The position numbers and the translations under genes are program-made. Positions 36,949-45,738 of a stretch of 64,000 nucleotides of DNA are shown here, piece after piece. Each line of letters starts with the position of its first letter. The first letter of the stretch is position 1. The stretch spans positions 62,001 through 126,000 of the forward strand of contig NZ_QNUF01000003.1 of assembly GCF_003385455.1 (NCBI RefSeq). The letters run 5' to 3'. The notes below the pieces were generated by a model. The model was not told the DNA's origin and ran no database searches. It worked only from the letters and a program-made list of their open reading frames with translations. This DNA is from Chryseobacterium rhizosphaerae (GTDB taxonomy: Bacteria; Bacteroidota; Bacteroidia; Flavobacteriales; Weeksellaceae).

Positions 36949-37746
36949 CTACAGCTCTTCAATCTGCTTTCTGTAGATCTTGTTAAAATGATGAGTGTAG
37001 ACATCTTTCATGGTCTTTCCTTCATCGTACGTTTGCAATGCCAACGTTTTTAAATCCAAATAATCTTTGTTTCTTATTTTCGAAACTTTACTTTTAAAGT
37101 ATATATTCTCAGCAAAGTCGTATTCTTTGCTTTGTTGTTCAAAATTTTCCAGGGCTTTATCATACTTCCCCAGCTCAAAATAGGTTACGCCCAGCTGGTA
37201 ATGATCAAACATTCCCTTTACATACCCTCTGGTGGCCAGCTGTCTTTCGATAATTCCGGCAGCCTTTTCTTTCTGTCCTAAAGCACTGTAAGACATAGCT
37301 TTTACTATGCTCAGGTTATAATCTCCGTTTTGAGATCTTCCCAAATCTTCAGGATAATATTTTTTTAGTGTTTCTAAATCCAGAATAGCACCACTATAGT
37401 CTCTTAAAAACTGAAATTTGCACCAGCCTCTGTATCCTAAATGCATTTTAGGGTCTAGGGCAACCGCCTTGTCAATTAACCCCTTCCATGTTACAAAATC
37501 TCCATTTTTAAGATATGGAACTGCCTTCTCCATATAGGCATTGGCAAAATCCGGGCACAACTCAATAGCTTTATCAAAGCCTTCCTGAGATGCTCTGTAC
37601 CCTTGAAAATCGGAAGCCAGATTGTATAACTCACAAGCTTTTTTACAGTCCTCTCCCTCTATTGCGTTACAGTTAACCTGTGCAATAGTATTGGTATACA
37701 CTATAAGTAACAAAAAGCTAAGGTAATACCTCTGAAACTTTTCCAT
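36949..37746 (-). CDS. Exported TPR protein
   Basis: 265 residues with signal peptide MEKFQRYYLSFLLLIVYTNTIA. The mature part has about four TPR-like repeats (for example FANAYMEKAVPYLKNGDF and LGVTYFELGKYDKALENFEQ), a protein-interaction fold. It is probably periplasmic. The start is the ATG at 37744-37746, which overlaps the end of the upstream lipoprotein gene by 29 bases, so the two are translated as a coupled pair. No specific function can be given. Confidence 0.82.
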   Translation of the reverse strand: MEKFQRYYLSFLLLIVYTNTIAQVNCNAIEGEDCKKACELYNLASDFQGYRASQEGFDKAIELCPDFANAYMEKAVPYLKNGDFVTWKGLIDKAVALDPKMHLGYRGWCKFQFLRDYSGAILDLETLKKYYPEDLGRSQNGDYNLSIVKAMSYSALGQKEKAAGIIERQLATRGYVKGMFDHYQLGVTYFELGKYDKALENFEQQSKEYDFAENIYFKSKVSKIRNKDYLDLKTLALQTYDEGKTMKDVYTHHFNKIYRKQIEEL

Positions 37747-38236
37747 TTTCAATTTTATAGGTTAAATACTGATAATAGTCTACTTTAGAACCATTGATTT
37801 CTTTTGGAATCCATCCATCTAATGATTGGGTAAACTGTAACAGCTTATTTTCCAATTCTACATCCAAGACTGTGTCTTTCAGATCCGGGCTCATATGCTG
37901 TAACCTGAACAATCCTGTCTTTCCTTCACAATTTACTAAAAATCTGACGGTAATAAAACCGTTACTCTTATTTTCAGAATAAATATTTTCTTTTTTCAGT
38001 TTTTCTACAATGGCAATCTTTTCTCCTTTGTAATCAAACCCTTTTGCACCGTGATAATACTGAAAGCTGAAGGGTTTATCTTTTCCGGCTCCGCATTTTT
38101 TTAAATCTGCGGCATCTAATTTCCTGTCAAATTCAATATCTCCAACCGTATTGGGATATTTACTCACCTTTTTCTCTGTCTGACACGATATCAGAATACA
38201 GGAAAACAAGGCTAGAAAACAGATTGCTTTTATCAA
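37718..38236 (-). CDS. Lipoprotein with TonB-C-like fold, TTG start
   Basis: 172-residue lipoprotein with signal and lipobox MIKAICFLALFSCILISC (Cys18). No in-frame ATG exists between the preceding stop codon and this leader, so the TTG at 38234-38236 is the likely start, 9 bases after the miaB stop. The second half (GFITVRFLVNCEGKTG, then GWIPKEINGSKVDYY) resembles the TonB C-terminal domain pattern of V-x-F-x-V-N-x2-G and W-x-P-x3-G. Two other exported proteins of this type follow upstream at 39.9-40.8 kb. Function unknown. Confidence 0.7.
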   Translation of the reverse strand: MIKAICFLALFSCILISCQTEKKVSKYPNTVGDIEFDRKLDAADLKKCGAGKDKPFSFQYYHGAKGFDYKGEKIAIVEKLKKENIYSENKSNGFITVRFLVNCEGKTGLFRLQHMSPDLKDTVLDVELENKLLQFTQSLDGWIPKEINGSKVDYYQYLTYKIENGKVSEVLP

Positions 38237-38245
38237 AACTTCAAA

Positions 38246-39682
38246 TTATTCAACCATTCTCCCTAAAAGTGTGCCTTGCGTATTGCCATAAACAAAAACG
38301 TCCACAATGTCTCCTATTTTCTGCCCTTCAAGTTGGTCAAAAACACAAACGGCATTCTGGGAATTTCTACCCTTCCATTGGTTTTTGTTTTTCTTAGAGA
38401 TTCCTTCAATCAGAATCTGATGTACTTTTCCTACATAAGATATCATTCTTTTTCTGGAAAGCTCTCCCTGTAGTGCAATAACCTCAGCTAAACGTCTTTG
38501 CTTCACATCAGCCGGAATATTGTCTTCCATCTTCTTGTGAGCTGGAGTTCCCGGTCTTTCTGAATAAGCAAACATATAGCCGTAGTCATATTCTACTTCT
38601 TTCATAAGACTTAAGGTATCCTGGTGATCTTCTTCCGTTTCATCACAGAAACCAACAATCATATCCTGTGAAAATGAAACATCAGGAACAATTTCTTTAG
38701 CCTTTCTGATCAGCTCTAAATACTCCTCACGGGTATGCTGTCTGTTCATGGCTTTAAGCATATTGTTACTTCCGCTTTGTACCGGAAGGTGTACATACCT
38801 GCAGATATTCTCGTGTTTAGCCATCATGTGGAATACATCCAAACTCATATCCTGAGGATTCGAAGTAGAGAATCTGATTCTCATTTCGGGCACCGCTTTC
38901 GCTACCAAATCAAGTAATTGCCCAAAGTTAATAGCTGTAGCTTTCTGCATCTCAGAAGCTTTAGCAAAATCTTTTTTAGGACCTCCTCCATACCATAAGT
39001 AAGAGTCTACATTTTGGCCGAGAAGGGTAATTTCTTTATAACCATTATTGCTAAGTTCTTTACATTCTTCGATAATAGAATGTGGATCACGGCTTCTTTC
39101 TCTTCCTCTTGTGAACGGAACCACGCAGAATGTACACATATTATCACAACCTCTGGTAATCGTTACATAAGCGGTTACACCGTTCCCACCCAAACGGACA
39201 GGATTAATATCGGCATAGGTTTCTTCTTTGGAGAGTATGACATTGATGGCATCTCTACCATCATCGGTTTCTTTTAAAAGGTTAGGGAGATCTCTATAAG
39301 CATCAGGTCCCACAACAAGATCAACCAGCTGCTCTTCTTCCAAAAATTTGGTTTTTAGCCTCTCAGCCATACATCCAAGAACTCCTACCGTCATATTCGG
39401 TCTTTCTTTCTTAAGATTTTTGAACTGAGAAAGACGCATTCTTACAGTCTGTTCTGCTTTTTCACGAATAGAACATGTATTAAGAAGAATAAGATCCGCT
39501 TCTTCCACCTTCATTGTTGTATTGTATCCCTGCTCATTAAGAATAGAAGCAACAATCTCAGAATCAGAAAAATTCATCTGACACCCGTAGCTTTCTAAAA
39601 ATAATTTTTTAGAATTTTCAGGTTTTTCAGCCACTGCAAAAGCTTCCCCTTGCTTTGTTTCGTCTATATATTTTTCTTGCAC
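38246..39682 (-). CDS. miaB: tRNA-2-methylthio-N6-dimethylallyladenosine synthase MiaB
   Basis: Radical-SAM methylthiotransferase that adds the ms2 group to i6A37 of tRNAs reading UNN codons. About 478 residues. Domains: UPF0004 (auxiliary cluster; first Cys in YGCQMNFSD near residue 34), radical SAM with the CxxxCxxC set in GCDNMCTFC, and a C-terminal TRAM domain. No ATG is available; a GTG at 39682 gives the N-terminus VQEKYIDETK, and a TTG at 39691 is an alternative. Its product is the substrate of MiaE, also encoded in this window. Confidence 0.96.
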   Translation of the reverse strand: MQEKYIDETKQGEAFAVAEKPENSKKLFLESYGCQMNFSDSEIVASILNEQGYNTTMKVEEADLILLNTCSIREKAEQTVRMRLSQFKNLKKERPNMTVGVLGCMAERLKTKFLEEEQLVDLVVGPDAYRDLPNLLKETDDGRDAINVILSKEETYADINPVRLGGNGVTAYVTITRGCDNMCTFCVVPFTRGRERSRDPHSIIEECKELSNNGYKEITLLGQNVDSYLWYGGGPKKDFAKASEMQKATAINFGQLLDLVAKAVPEMRIRFSTSNPQDMSLDVFHMMAKHENICRYVHLPVQSGSNNMLKAMNRQHTREEYLELIRKAKEIVPDVSFSQDMIVGFCDETEEDHQDTLSLMKEVEYDYGYMFAYSERPGTPAHKKMEDNIPADVKQRRLAEVIALQGELSRKRMISYVGKVHQILIEGISKKNKNQWKGRNSQNAVCVFDQLEGQKIGDIVDVFVYGNTQGTLLGRMVE

Positions 39683-39915
39683 AATAATCAATTTAAGGTT
39701 CGGAATTTAAATTTCAGGGCATAGATCCTGAAAACTTAAATCACAAACAGATAAGTTTGCAAAGATACAAAATATTGTGACAGAATGTCAGGAGATTCTG
39801 CTGAAGTATTATACCCTTTTTAAAACCTAGTTTTAAGAAATAAAAGTATAATCAAATCATTAAATTTCAAATATTTACACGGGTTCTTTTTAAAAACATA
39901 CCAAGAACTTATTTT

Positions 39916-40329
39916 CTAATCTCCATGGTCAAAATGATCTGATGTAAAATTGATTTTAATTATTTTTTTAGAAACCACCGGTATTCCATCTTTAATCGCC
40001 GGCTTCCATTTCTTTTTTACTCTTTTGATGGCAAATTGCATATCATCAATAAACATTTCGCTATTTTTTACTTTGGGCAAGACATCAAGATTTTCAACTT
40101 TCCCATTCGTGTTCACATCAAAAACAAAAACGAACTGTCCGTTCACGGCATACTTCTTTAAATCGATATAAGCATGAATCATTTTTAAAAACTCCTGAGT
40201 AAAAGCAGCATCTCCGCCTGGAAATTCAGCATTCTGCGAACTGGTTACACTTCCATTCTGTGGTTTTGATTCTTGGGAATACCCCAAAAAGCTGAAAAGA
40301 AGGAAGAGGATTATAATATATTTTTTCAT
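39916..40329 (-). CDS. Exported TonB-C-like protein, tandem copy 2
   Basis: 137 residues with signal peptide MKKYIIILFLLFSFLGYS. The mature part has the TonB C-terminal pattern: FPGGDAAFTQEF, then FVFVFDVNTNGKVENLDV and KKKWKPAIKDGIPV. There is no membrane anchor or Pro-rich spanner, so it cannot act as an ordinary TonB. It starts 2 bases after the stop of a paralogous gene and is co-transcribed with it. Probably periplasmic; function unknown. Confidence 0.8.
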   Translation of the reverse strand: MKKYIIILFLLFSFLGYSQESKPQNGSVTSSQNAEFPGGDAAFTQEFLKMIHAYIDLKKYAVNGQFVFVFDVNTNGKVENLDVLPKVKNSEMFIDDMQFAIKRVKKKWKPAIKDGIPVVSKKIIKINFTSDHFDHGD

Positions 40330-40331
40330 AT

Positions 40332-40811
40332 TTATATATCTACAGATAAAGAAGTCAGGCTCATTCTCAATTTCATTTCAGATTTTACAGGCTGACCATT
40401 GCAGGTTGCAGGCATCCAGCTTTTCTTTATCCTCCTCACCACATACTGCATATCATCAAAGAAAACTTCACTATGAAGTACTTTAGGAGCTCCCGCAATA
40501 TCAATCACTTTTCCTGTTTCATCAATTGTTAAGGTAAATGTAAAATCTCCTGTCAGGGTGTAGAAGTCAGAATTCAGATAGGTGTACATATACTTTCTCA
40601 GTATCTCTTTGTAGGCAGCTGCTCCTCCTTCATAAGCAGCAGGTTTAAAATCATTGCATTTAACAGCAACCTGCATAAAAGGCTCCTTAATATCTATTTT
40701 CAAAATATTTTTGTTGTTCTCTGTGATAAAAGAATCATCTCTGTCTTCAAGATCCTGGGCAAATGAAAAATTGGCAACACAAAGTGCAAGAAATAAAAAT
40801 ATCGTCTTCAT
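40332..40811 (-). CDS. Exported TonB-C-like protein, tandem copy 1
   Basis: 159 residues with signal peptide MKTIFLFLALCVANFSFA. It shares with the next gene the layout EGGAAAYKEIL, LTGDFTFTLTIDETGKV, FFDDMQYVVRRIKKSWMPA and GQPV, so the two arose by tandem duplication. A TACCTTTG box lies on the minus strand at 40832-40839. Two cysteines in the mature part (KCNDF and ATCNG) could form a disulfide. Role unknown. Confidence 0.8.
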   Translation of the reverse strand: MKTIFLFLALCVANFSFAQDLEDRDDSFITENNKNILKIDIKEPFMQVAVKCNDFKPAAYEGGAAAYKEILRKYMYTYLNSDFYTLTGDFTFTLTIDETGKVIDIAGAPKVLHSEVFFDDMQYVVRRIKKSWMPATCNGQPVKSEMKLRMSLTSLSVDI

Positions 40812-40861
40812 TGTCTATATATAATAATAAACAAAGGTAAATATTTACATTCCTTATAAAA

Positions 40862-40894
40862 AAGAAAAACTTCACACAATCAGTATGAAGTTTT
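40862..40894 (-). terminator. Terminator of poxB
   Basis: Arms AAAACTTCA and TGAAGTTTT (40866-40894) with an 11-base loop and T-rich sequence on the minus strand. Confidence 0.75.
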
Positions 40895-40929
40895 ATGTTG
40901 ATGTTAAGAAATCACAATGTAATTTCAGT

Positions 40930-42663
40930 TTACAGCAATCCTTTAATATGCTTATAATTGGATTTTACCGTTTCAAAAGCTTCTTCCATTTTTCCACCCA
41001 GCATCAACTGAGCCATTGATTTTGTCATGCCTATGACCTGATCAAATTCAATTTTAGGGGGCAGGGCCAGTGCATTAGGATTGGTGAATATATTCAGAAG
41101 GTAGGGACCGTTATACTCTAAACATTCCTTAATTGCATTTTCCACCTCTTCAGGATCATGAACATTTTTCCCCGGATATCCCATTGCCTGGGCCACCATA
41201 GCAAAATCAGGATTAATCATATCGGTCTCATTATCCGGCATTCCTCCCACTTCCATTTCCAGCTTTACCATTCCCAATGTTCTGTTATTAAAAACAATCA
41301 GCTTTATGGGAAGTTTATACTGAAAAATGGTTGCCATATCTCCTAAGAGCATTGATAATCCGCCATCTCCACACATGGCAATCACCTGTCTTTCCGGATG
41401 AGCTAAAGAAGCTCCAATAGCCATTGGCATTGCATTGGCCATCGATCCATGATTAAAAGAACCGAGCATTTTCCGTTCCCCAGTTCCTGTAATAAACCTT
41501 GCTCCCCAGACGCAACACATCCCGGTATCTACTGTGAAAATAGCATCCTTTTTAGCAAGCTGATCCAGGGTATATGCCACATATTCCGGCTGAATAGCAT
41601 CTTTTTTCCCAAAATCTTTAACATACGTGAGCTGATTCTCTTTTACTTTTTCATAGAATGCCAGCTGTTCATTGAGAAAATGATCATCTGTTTTTTCCTT
41701 CAGCATGGGAAGAAGGGCTTTAATTGTTTCTTTCACATCTCCCGTCAGCCCCAATTCCAGCTTAGCTCTTCTTCCCAGTCTTTCTGGACTTTCATCAATC
41801 TGTATGATTTTATTTTTGACCGGCATAAACTTTTGGTACGGAAAATCTGTTCCCAGAAGTATAACGAGATCTGCTTCATGCATCGCATGGTAAGCCGACG
41901 GATATCCCAATAGTCCGGTAAGCCCTACTTCATTGGGATTATTTGGCTGAATGGCCATTTTCCCACGGAATGAATATCCCACCGGGGCTTTTAATAATTT
42001 TGATAATTCCACCACTTCTGCATTGGCTGCACCAGCTCCTATTCCACAGTATAGGACAACTTTTTTATTTTCATTCACCAGTTCTGCCAGGTGTTTCAGC
42101 TCATCATCTGAAGGCCTGATCACAGGGTGGGTTTTAAATAACTGAGCGGAAGTAGCCGCTTCCTCTGCATCCAGCTCAGAAACATCTCCCGGAAGGCCGA
42201 TCACTGCTACTCCTTTTTTAGAAATAGCATGCTGAATAGCAGTCTGGAGTATTCTTTGCACCTGCTCGGGTCTCGTAATCATCTGATTATAATGACTGCA
42301 GTCATCAAACAGCTTTATCGTATTCGTTTCCTGGAAATAGTCCATGCCCATTTCCTCACTGGGGATAGTGGAAGCAATAACCAACATCGGAACATGGGAA
42401 CGGTGTGCCTCATACACCCCATTGATCAGGTGAACATGTCCCGGACCACAGCTTCCTGCACATACAGCAAGGCCATCCAGCTCAGCCTCAGCAGCGGCGG
42501 CATAAGCTCCCACTTCTTCATGTCTCACATGAATCCATTGAATACTGCTTTTTTTTACGGCTACATTCAAATGGTTGAGACTGTCTCCGGTTACTGCATA
42601 AATTCTTTTCACATTGGCATTTTCGAGCATTTCTACAATCTGCTCTGCTATATTTTTAGCCAT
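40930..42663 (-). CDS. poxB: Thiamine-diphosphate pyruvate dehydrogenase/oxidase (PoxB-like)
   Basis: 577-residue member of the acetolactate synthase superfamily, most like quinone-dependent pyruvate dehydrogenase, which oxidises pyruvate to acetate and CO2. The N-terminal ThDP domain has the catalytic Glu in HVRHEEVGAYAAAA (near 49-50); the ThDP-binding motif GDGGLSMLLGDMAT and the NN of VFNNRTLGMV are in the C-terminal third. The typical membrane-binding tail of E. coli PoxB is not obvious. Pyruvate oxidase or another 2-oxo acid decarboxylase are alternatives. Single-gene unit. Confidence 0.88.
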   Translation of the reverse strand: MAKNIAEQIVEMLENANVKRIYAVTGDSLNHLNVAVKKSSIQWIHVRHEEVGAYAAAAEAELDGLAVCAGSCGPGHVHLINGVYEAHRSHVPMLVIASTIPSEEMGMDYFQETNTIKLFDDCSHYNQMITRPEQVQRILQTAIQHAISKKGVAVIGLPGDVSELDAEEAATSAQLFKTHPVIRPSDDELKHLAELVNENKKVVLYCGIGAGAANAEVVELSKLLKAPVGYSFRGKMAIQPNNPNEVGLTGLLGYPSAYHAMHEADLVILLGTDFPYQKFMPVKNKIIQIDESPERLGRRAKLELGLTGDVKETIKALLPMLKEKTDDHFLNEQLAFYEKVKENQLTYVKDFGKKDAIQPEYVAYTLDQLAKKDAIFTVDTGMCCVWGARFITGTGERKMLGSFNHGSMANAMPMAIGASLAHPERQVIAMCGDGGLSMLLGDMATIFQYKLPIKLIVFNNRTLGMVKLEMEVGGMPDNETDMINPDFAMVAQAMGYPGKNVHDPEEVENAIKECLEYNGPYLLNIFTNPNALALPPKIEFDQVIGMTKSMAQLMLGGKMEEAFETVKSNYKHIKGLL

Positions 42664-42867
42664 AATTGATTAGGTTTGGTGTTTATATGTAAGGAAAATA
42701 CAGCCTTGAAAAATCTGTATCCCTATCAAATTTAACTAATTAAAATGAAACCTTCCCGGGATTTCAATGTTAAAAAAATGGTAATTTAATAATAAACCCA
42801 TCCCTACAGAATGTAACTTCGCAACTAACCAAAAGATTTTTAAACCTGAATGACTACAGTCATGAAA

Positions 42868-42898
42868 ATAAAAACGGCCATCCAAAGGACAGCCGTTG
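42868..42898 (-). terminator. Terminator of lysA
   Basis: Arms AACGGC and GCCGTT extended by G-U/A-U pairs (42873-42898), followed by TTTTTA on the minus strand. Confidence 0.75.
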
Positions 42899-42916
42899 AT
42901 GTATTATATGTTTGAT

Positions 42917-44119
42917 TTAGATAACTACTTCAATCTGATTTCTCAATAAATCTTCGAATTCATCTCTTTTACGGATCAAATGCGCTTTTCCATCAAGGAA
43001 TAAAACCTCAGCAGGCTTTAATCTTGAATTGAAGTTTGAACTCATTTCAAAACCGTACGCTCCGGCATTATGGAAAGCAAGGATATCACCTTCTCTCACC
43101 TCGTTCAGTTTTCTGTCCCATGCAAAAGTATCTGTTTCGCAGATGTTCCCTACTACGGTATAAATTCTTTCCGCTCCTTTTGGATTAGACAAGTTTTCAA
43201 TTAAATGATAAGAATCGTAGAACATTGGACGGATCAAATGGTTAAAACCAGAGTTTACTCCTACAAAAACAGTAGCAGTCGTCTGCTTGATTACATTAGC
43301 TTTCACTAAAAGATAACCGCTTTTTCCAACTAAAAATTTTCCCGGTTCGAACCAAAGCTCAAATTTTCTTCCTGTTGTTTTAGCAAAGTCGGCTAACACT
43401 TTTTCTACTTTTTTACCTAATGTTTTAACGTCAGTTTCTTCTTCGCTATCCTGATAAGGAATTTTGAAACCACTACCCATATCAAGATACTTCAGGTTCG
43501 GGAAATGTTCTGAAAGCTCGAGCATAATATCTAAAGCCTGAAGGAAAACTTCCGGATCTTTAATCTCACTTCCCGTATGCATGTGAAGACCTTCCACATT
43601 AACGTTTGTACTCTTCATCACTCTTTCGATGTGGCGAAGCTGGTGAATTGAAATCCCGAATTTACTGTCGATATGACCTGTTGAAATTTTATAGTTTCCT
43701 CCGGCAAAAATATGCGGGTTAATTCTCACAAAAATAGGGTAAGAATTTCCATATTTATTCCCAAACTGCTCAAGAATAGAGATGTTATCAATGTTAATAT
43801 GAACTCCAAAAGTCATTGCTTCTTCTATTTCCGCCAAGTCAACACAATTGGGAGTAAACAATATTTTTTCTTTCGTAAATCCTGCTTTTAATCCAAGTTT
43901 AACTTCATTAATAGATACACAATCCAAAGAAGCACCCAGCTTCTTGACATACTTAAGGATATTGATATTTGTCAATGCCTTCGCTGCATAGAAGAACTTA
44001 GTGTGTTTTAAAAAAGAAGATGTAAGTTTTTCGTATTGAATTTTGATGGATTCAGCATCGTAAACATACACTGGTGTACCAAACTCATTGGCAATCTTTA
44101 ATAATTCTTTTGAATTCAT
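42917..44119 (-). CDS. lysA: Diaminopimelate decarboxylase
   Basis: PLP enzyme for the last step of lysine synthesis, meso-diaminopimelate to lysine and CO2. 400 residues, slightly shorter than E. coli LysA. The PLP lysine is Lys47 in FFYAAKALTN, the phosphate loop is in MGSGFKIPY, and the substrate site includes EPGKFLV and CETDTFAWD. A TATTTTTG box lies at 44294-44301 on the minus strand, so the leader would be about 165 nt; no lysine riboswitch is recognised in it. Confidence 0.96.
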   Translation of the reverse strand: MNSKELLKIANEFGTPVYVYDAESIKIQYEKLTSSFLKHTKFFYAAKALTNINILKYVKKLGASLDCVSINEVKLGLKAGFTKEKILFTPNCVDLAEIEEAMTFGVHINIDNISILEQFGNKYGNSYPIFVRINPHIFAGGNYKISTGHIDSKFGISIHQLRHIERVMKSTNVNVEGLHMHTGSEIKDPEVFLQALDIMLELSEHFPNLKYLDMGSGFKIPYQDSEEETDVKTLGKKVEKVLADFAKTTGRKFELWFEPGKFLVGKSGYLLVKANVIKQTTATVFVGVNSGFNHLIRPMFYDSYHLIENLSNPKGAERIYTVVGNICETDTFAWDRKLNEVREGDILAFHNAGAYGFEMSSNFNSRLKPAEVLFLDGKAHLIRKRDEFEDLLRNQIEVVI

Positions 44120-44382
44120 AATTTCATTTTTAACATAAAAAAAGGCAGATTCTTCGAAAAAGAGTCCACCACATTAATTATTTTTTATGCAAGACAACTC
44201 TTTTAAATATTCCAAACCTTAGAGAACTTAATAGCTCCCTTTTTTCCAGTTTTTATTTGTTTAAAATTTTGCATTGCTTATTTTTATTTTTTGCAAAAAT
44301 ACTATTTATTTTTTACTTTTAAGAAAATTGATTTGAAAAGCACTTTCTTTCCGACGAAATCTGTAAAGTGCAAATTCTTCTA

Positions 44383-45606
44383 TTATTTTGGTAATGGCAA
44401 TGTTTCAAAATCGCCACGAAGCAGTGCCAGCTGTAACTCATTAATCAAATCACCCGCAGGTAAAGGAAGATCAATTTTCAGCTTAGCAAGCTTGCTTAAG
44501 GTTTGTATCTGCGTAAACAGTTCATAAAAACCAAATGATATCACCTTTCCGTTTTCAATGATTAAAAATAACTTTTCACCCAATTTTCTTCCGGACCCCA
44601 ACCACAGTTCATTTCTTTTTCTGAAGTCTATTTTTTGTTTCAGAACGGCAGAGTCTTTATATTCAGGTAATGCTCCGAGAAACTGAACAGCCTTCGTTCC
44701 CTGGGTAAAAGATCTGAATTTTAAAATCGGTTTTTCAGTTTTATTAAGGTTGTTTTTTTCAACAACATATTTATTATTTCTGGAATAAAGCCCAAAAGGT
44801 AAGACTTCCTTCTTCTTAACATTCTTAGAATTCAGAATGAGCTTGGCAATAATATCCGTTCCTGTAAGTTCAAAATTGATCTGCCCTACGTTATTCTGAA
44901 CCTGTTCCCATTTTTTAGATTTGGAATTGAAAACTTTTTTTGAAAATTTATTGATATCCTGAACATAATCTGAGAAAATAATCTTCCCGGCTTCATTCTG
45001 GAAATAAATAAATCCTTTTTCATTTGGCAGATCCTGGGTCAGCTCTTTGATCTTATTGATATAGGTTTTGGCATTGGACTCTTCATGTTGCTTTTGGATG
45101 ATTTCGTTTTCGATATCTTTTGATACTAAAAGCCTGAAAAGTTCCAAGGTCGCTCTTGCATCGCCCTCAGCTCTGTGATGATTGGTCAAAGGAATCCCCA
45201 ATGATTTCACTAATTTCCCTAACGAGTAACTTACCTCATCGGGAATGAGTTTTTTAGCCAGTGGAATGGTATCTAATGTATTGATTTTAAAATCATAGCC
45301 AAGCCTTTTAAAAGACTGGCGGAGCATCCGGTAATCGAAATCAATATTATGCCCAACCAGGGTGGTATTTTGAGTTATTTCTATAACTCTTTTGGCTATT
45401 TCATGAAATTTCGGTGCCGTTTTGACCATTTTGGGAGTAATACTGGTCAGTTTCTGTACAAAAGGTGTGATATCACTTTCGGGGTTTACAAGAGATATAA
45501 ACTGGTCCGTAATTTTCTGACCATCATATCTGTAGATGGCAATATCTATAATGCATTCATTTCTATAACCTGCACCATTACTTTCTATATCTATAATCGA
45601 ATACAT
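44383..45606 (-). CDS. DEDDh exonuclease fused to a degenerate UvrC-like region
   Basis: 407 residues. The N-terminal 160 are a DnaQ-type 3'-5' exonuclease with the complete DEDDh set: Asp6 and Glu8 in DIESN, Asp89 in GHNIDFDY, His144 and Asp149 in HHRAEGDA. From about 193 the sequence LPNEKGFIYFQNEAGKIIFS resembles the GIY-YIG nuclease start of UvrC/Cho, but the GIY and YIG tyrosines are replaced, so this part is probably not catalytic. Such DnaQ-UvrC fusions are known in other phyla. Likely role: DNA repair or processing; it is not the replicative epsilon subunit with certainty. Confidence 0.85.
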   Translation of the reverse strand: MYSIIDIESNGAGYRNECIIDIAIYRYDGQKITDQFISLVNPESDITPFVQKLTSITPKMVKTAPKFHEIAKRVIEITQNTTLVGHNIDFDYRMLRQSFKRLGYDFKINTLDTIPLAKKLIPDEVSYSLGKLVKSLGIPLTNHHRAEGDARATLELFRLLVSKDIENEIIQKQHEESNAKTYINKIKELTQDLPNEKGFIYFQNEAGKIIFSDYVQDINKFSKKVFNSKSKKWEQVQNNVGQINFELTGTDIIAKLILNSKNVKKKEVLPFGLYSRNNKYVVEKNNLNKTEKPILKFRSFTQGTKAVQFLGALPEYKDSAVLKQKIDFRKRNELWLGSGRKLGEKLFLIIENGKVISFGFYELFTQIQTLSKLAKLKIDLPLPAGDLINELQLALLRGDFETLPLPK

Positions 45607-45738
45607 TTATTTCCCGTTAACTGATATTTTAATTAAATTAATAATCCCGTGGTCCTGATATTTTCTTCGTCAATCAAGATAACCTGCTAAAGTAACGAAA
45701 AATATATCAAAAACATAACAGGCCATCTTTCTTTTCAA

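Noticed and set aside
41449..42669. Plus-strand ORFs of up to 154 codons opposite poxB
   Set aside because: Antisense to conserved thiamine-diphosphate enzyme sequence; Cys/His/Ser-rich composition typical of reverse-frame reading.
44120..44382. Lysine riboswitch upstream of lysA
   Set aside because: The leader lacks the conserved L-box core sequences and is AT-rich without the expected multi-helix pattern.
44291..44527. 78-codon plus-strand ORF spanning the lysA/exonuclease gap
   Set aside because: Mostly antisense to the exonuclease C-terminus; no promoter, no domain, composition like a shadow ORF.
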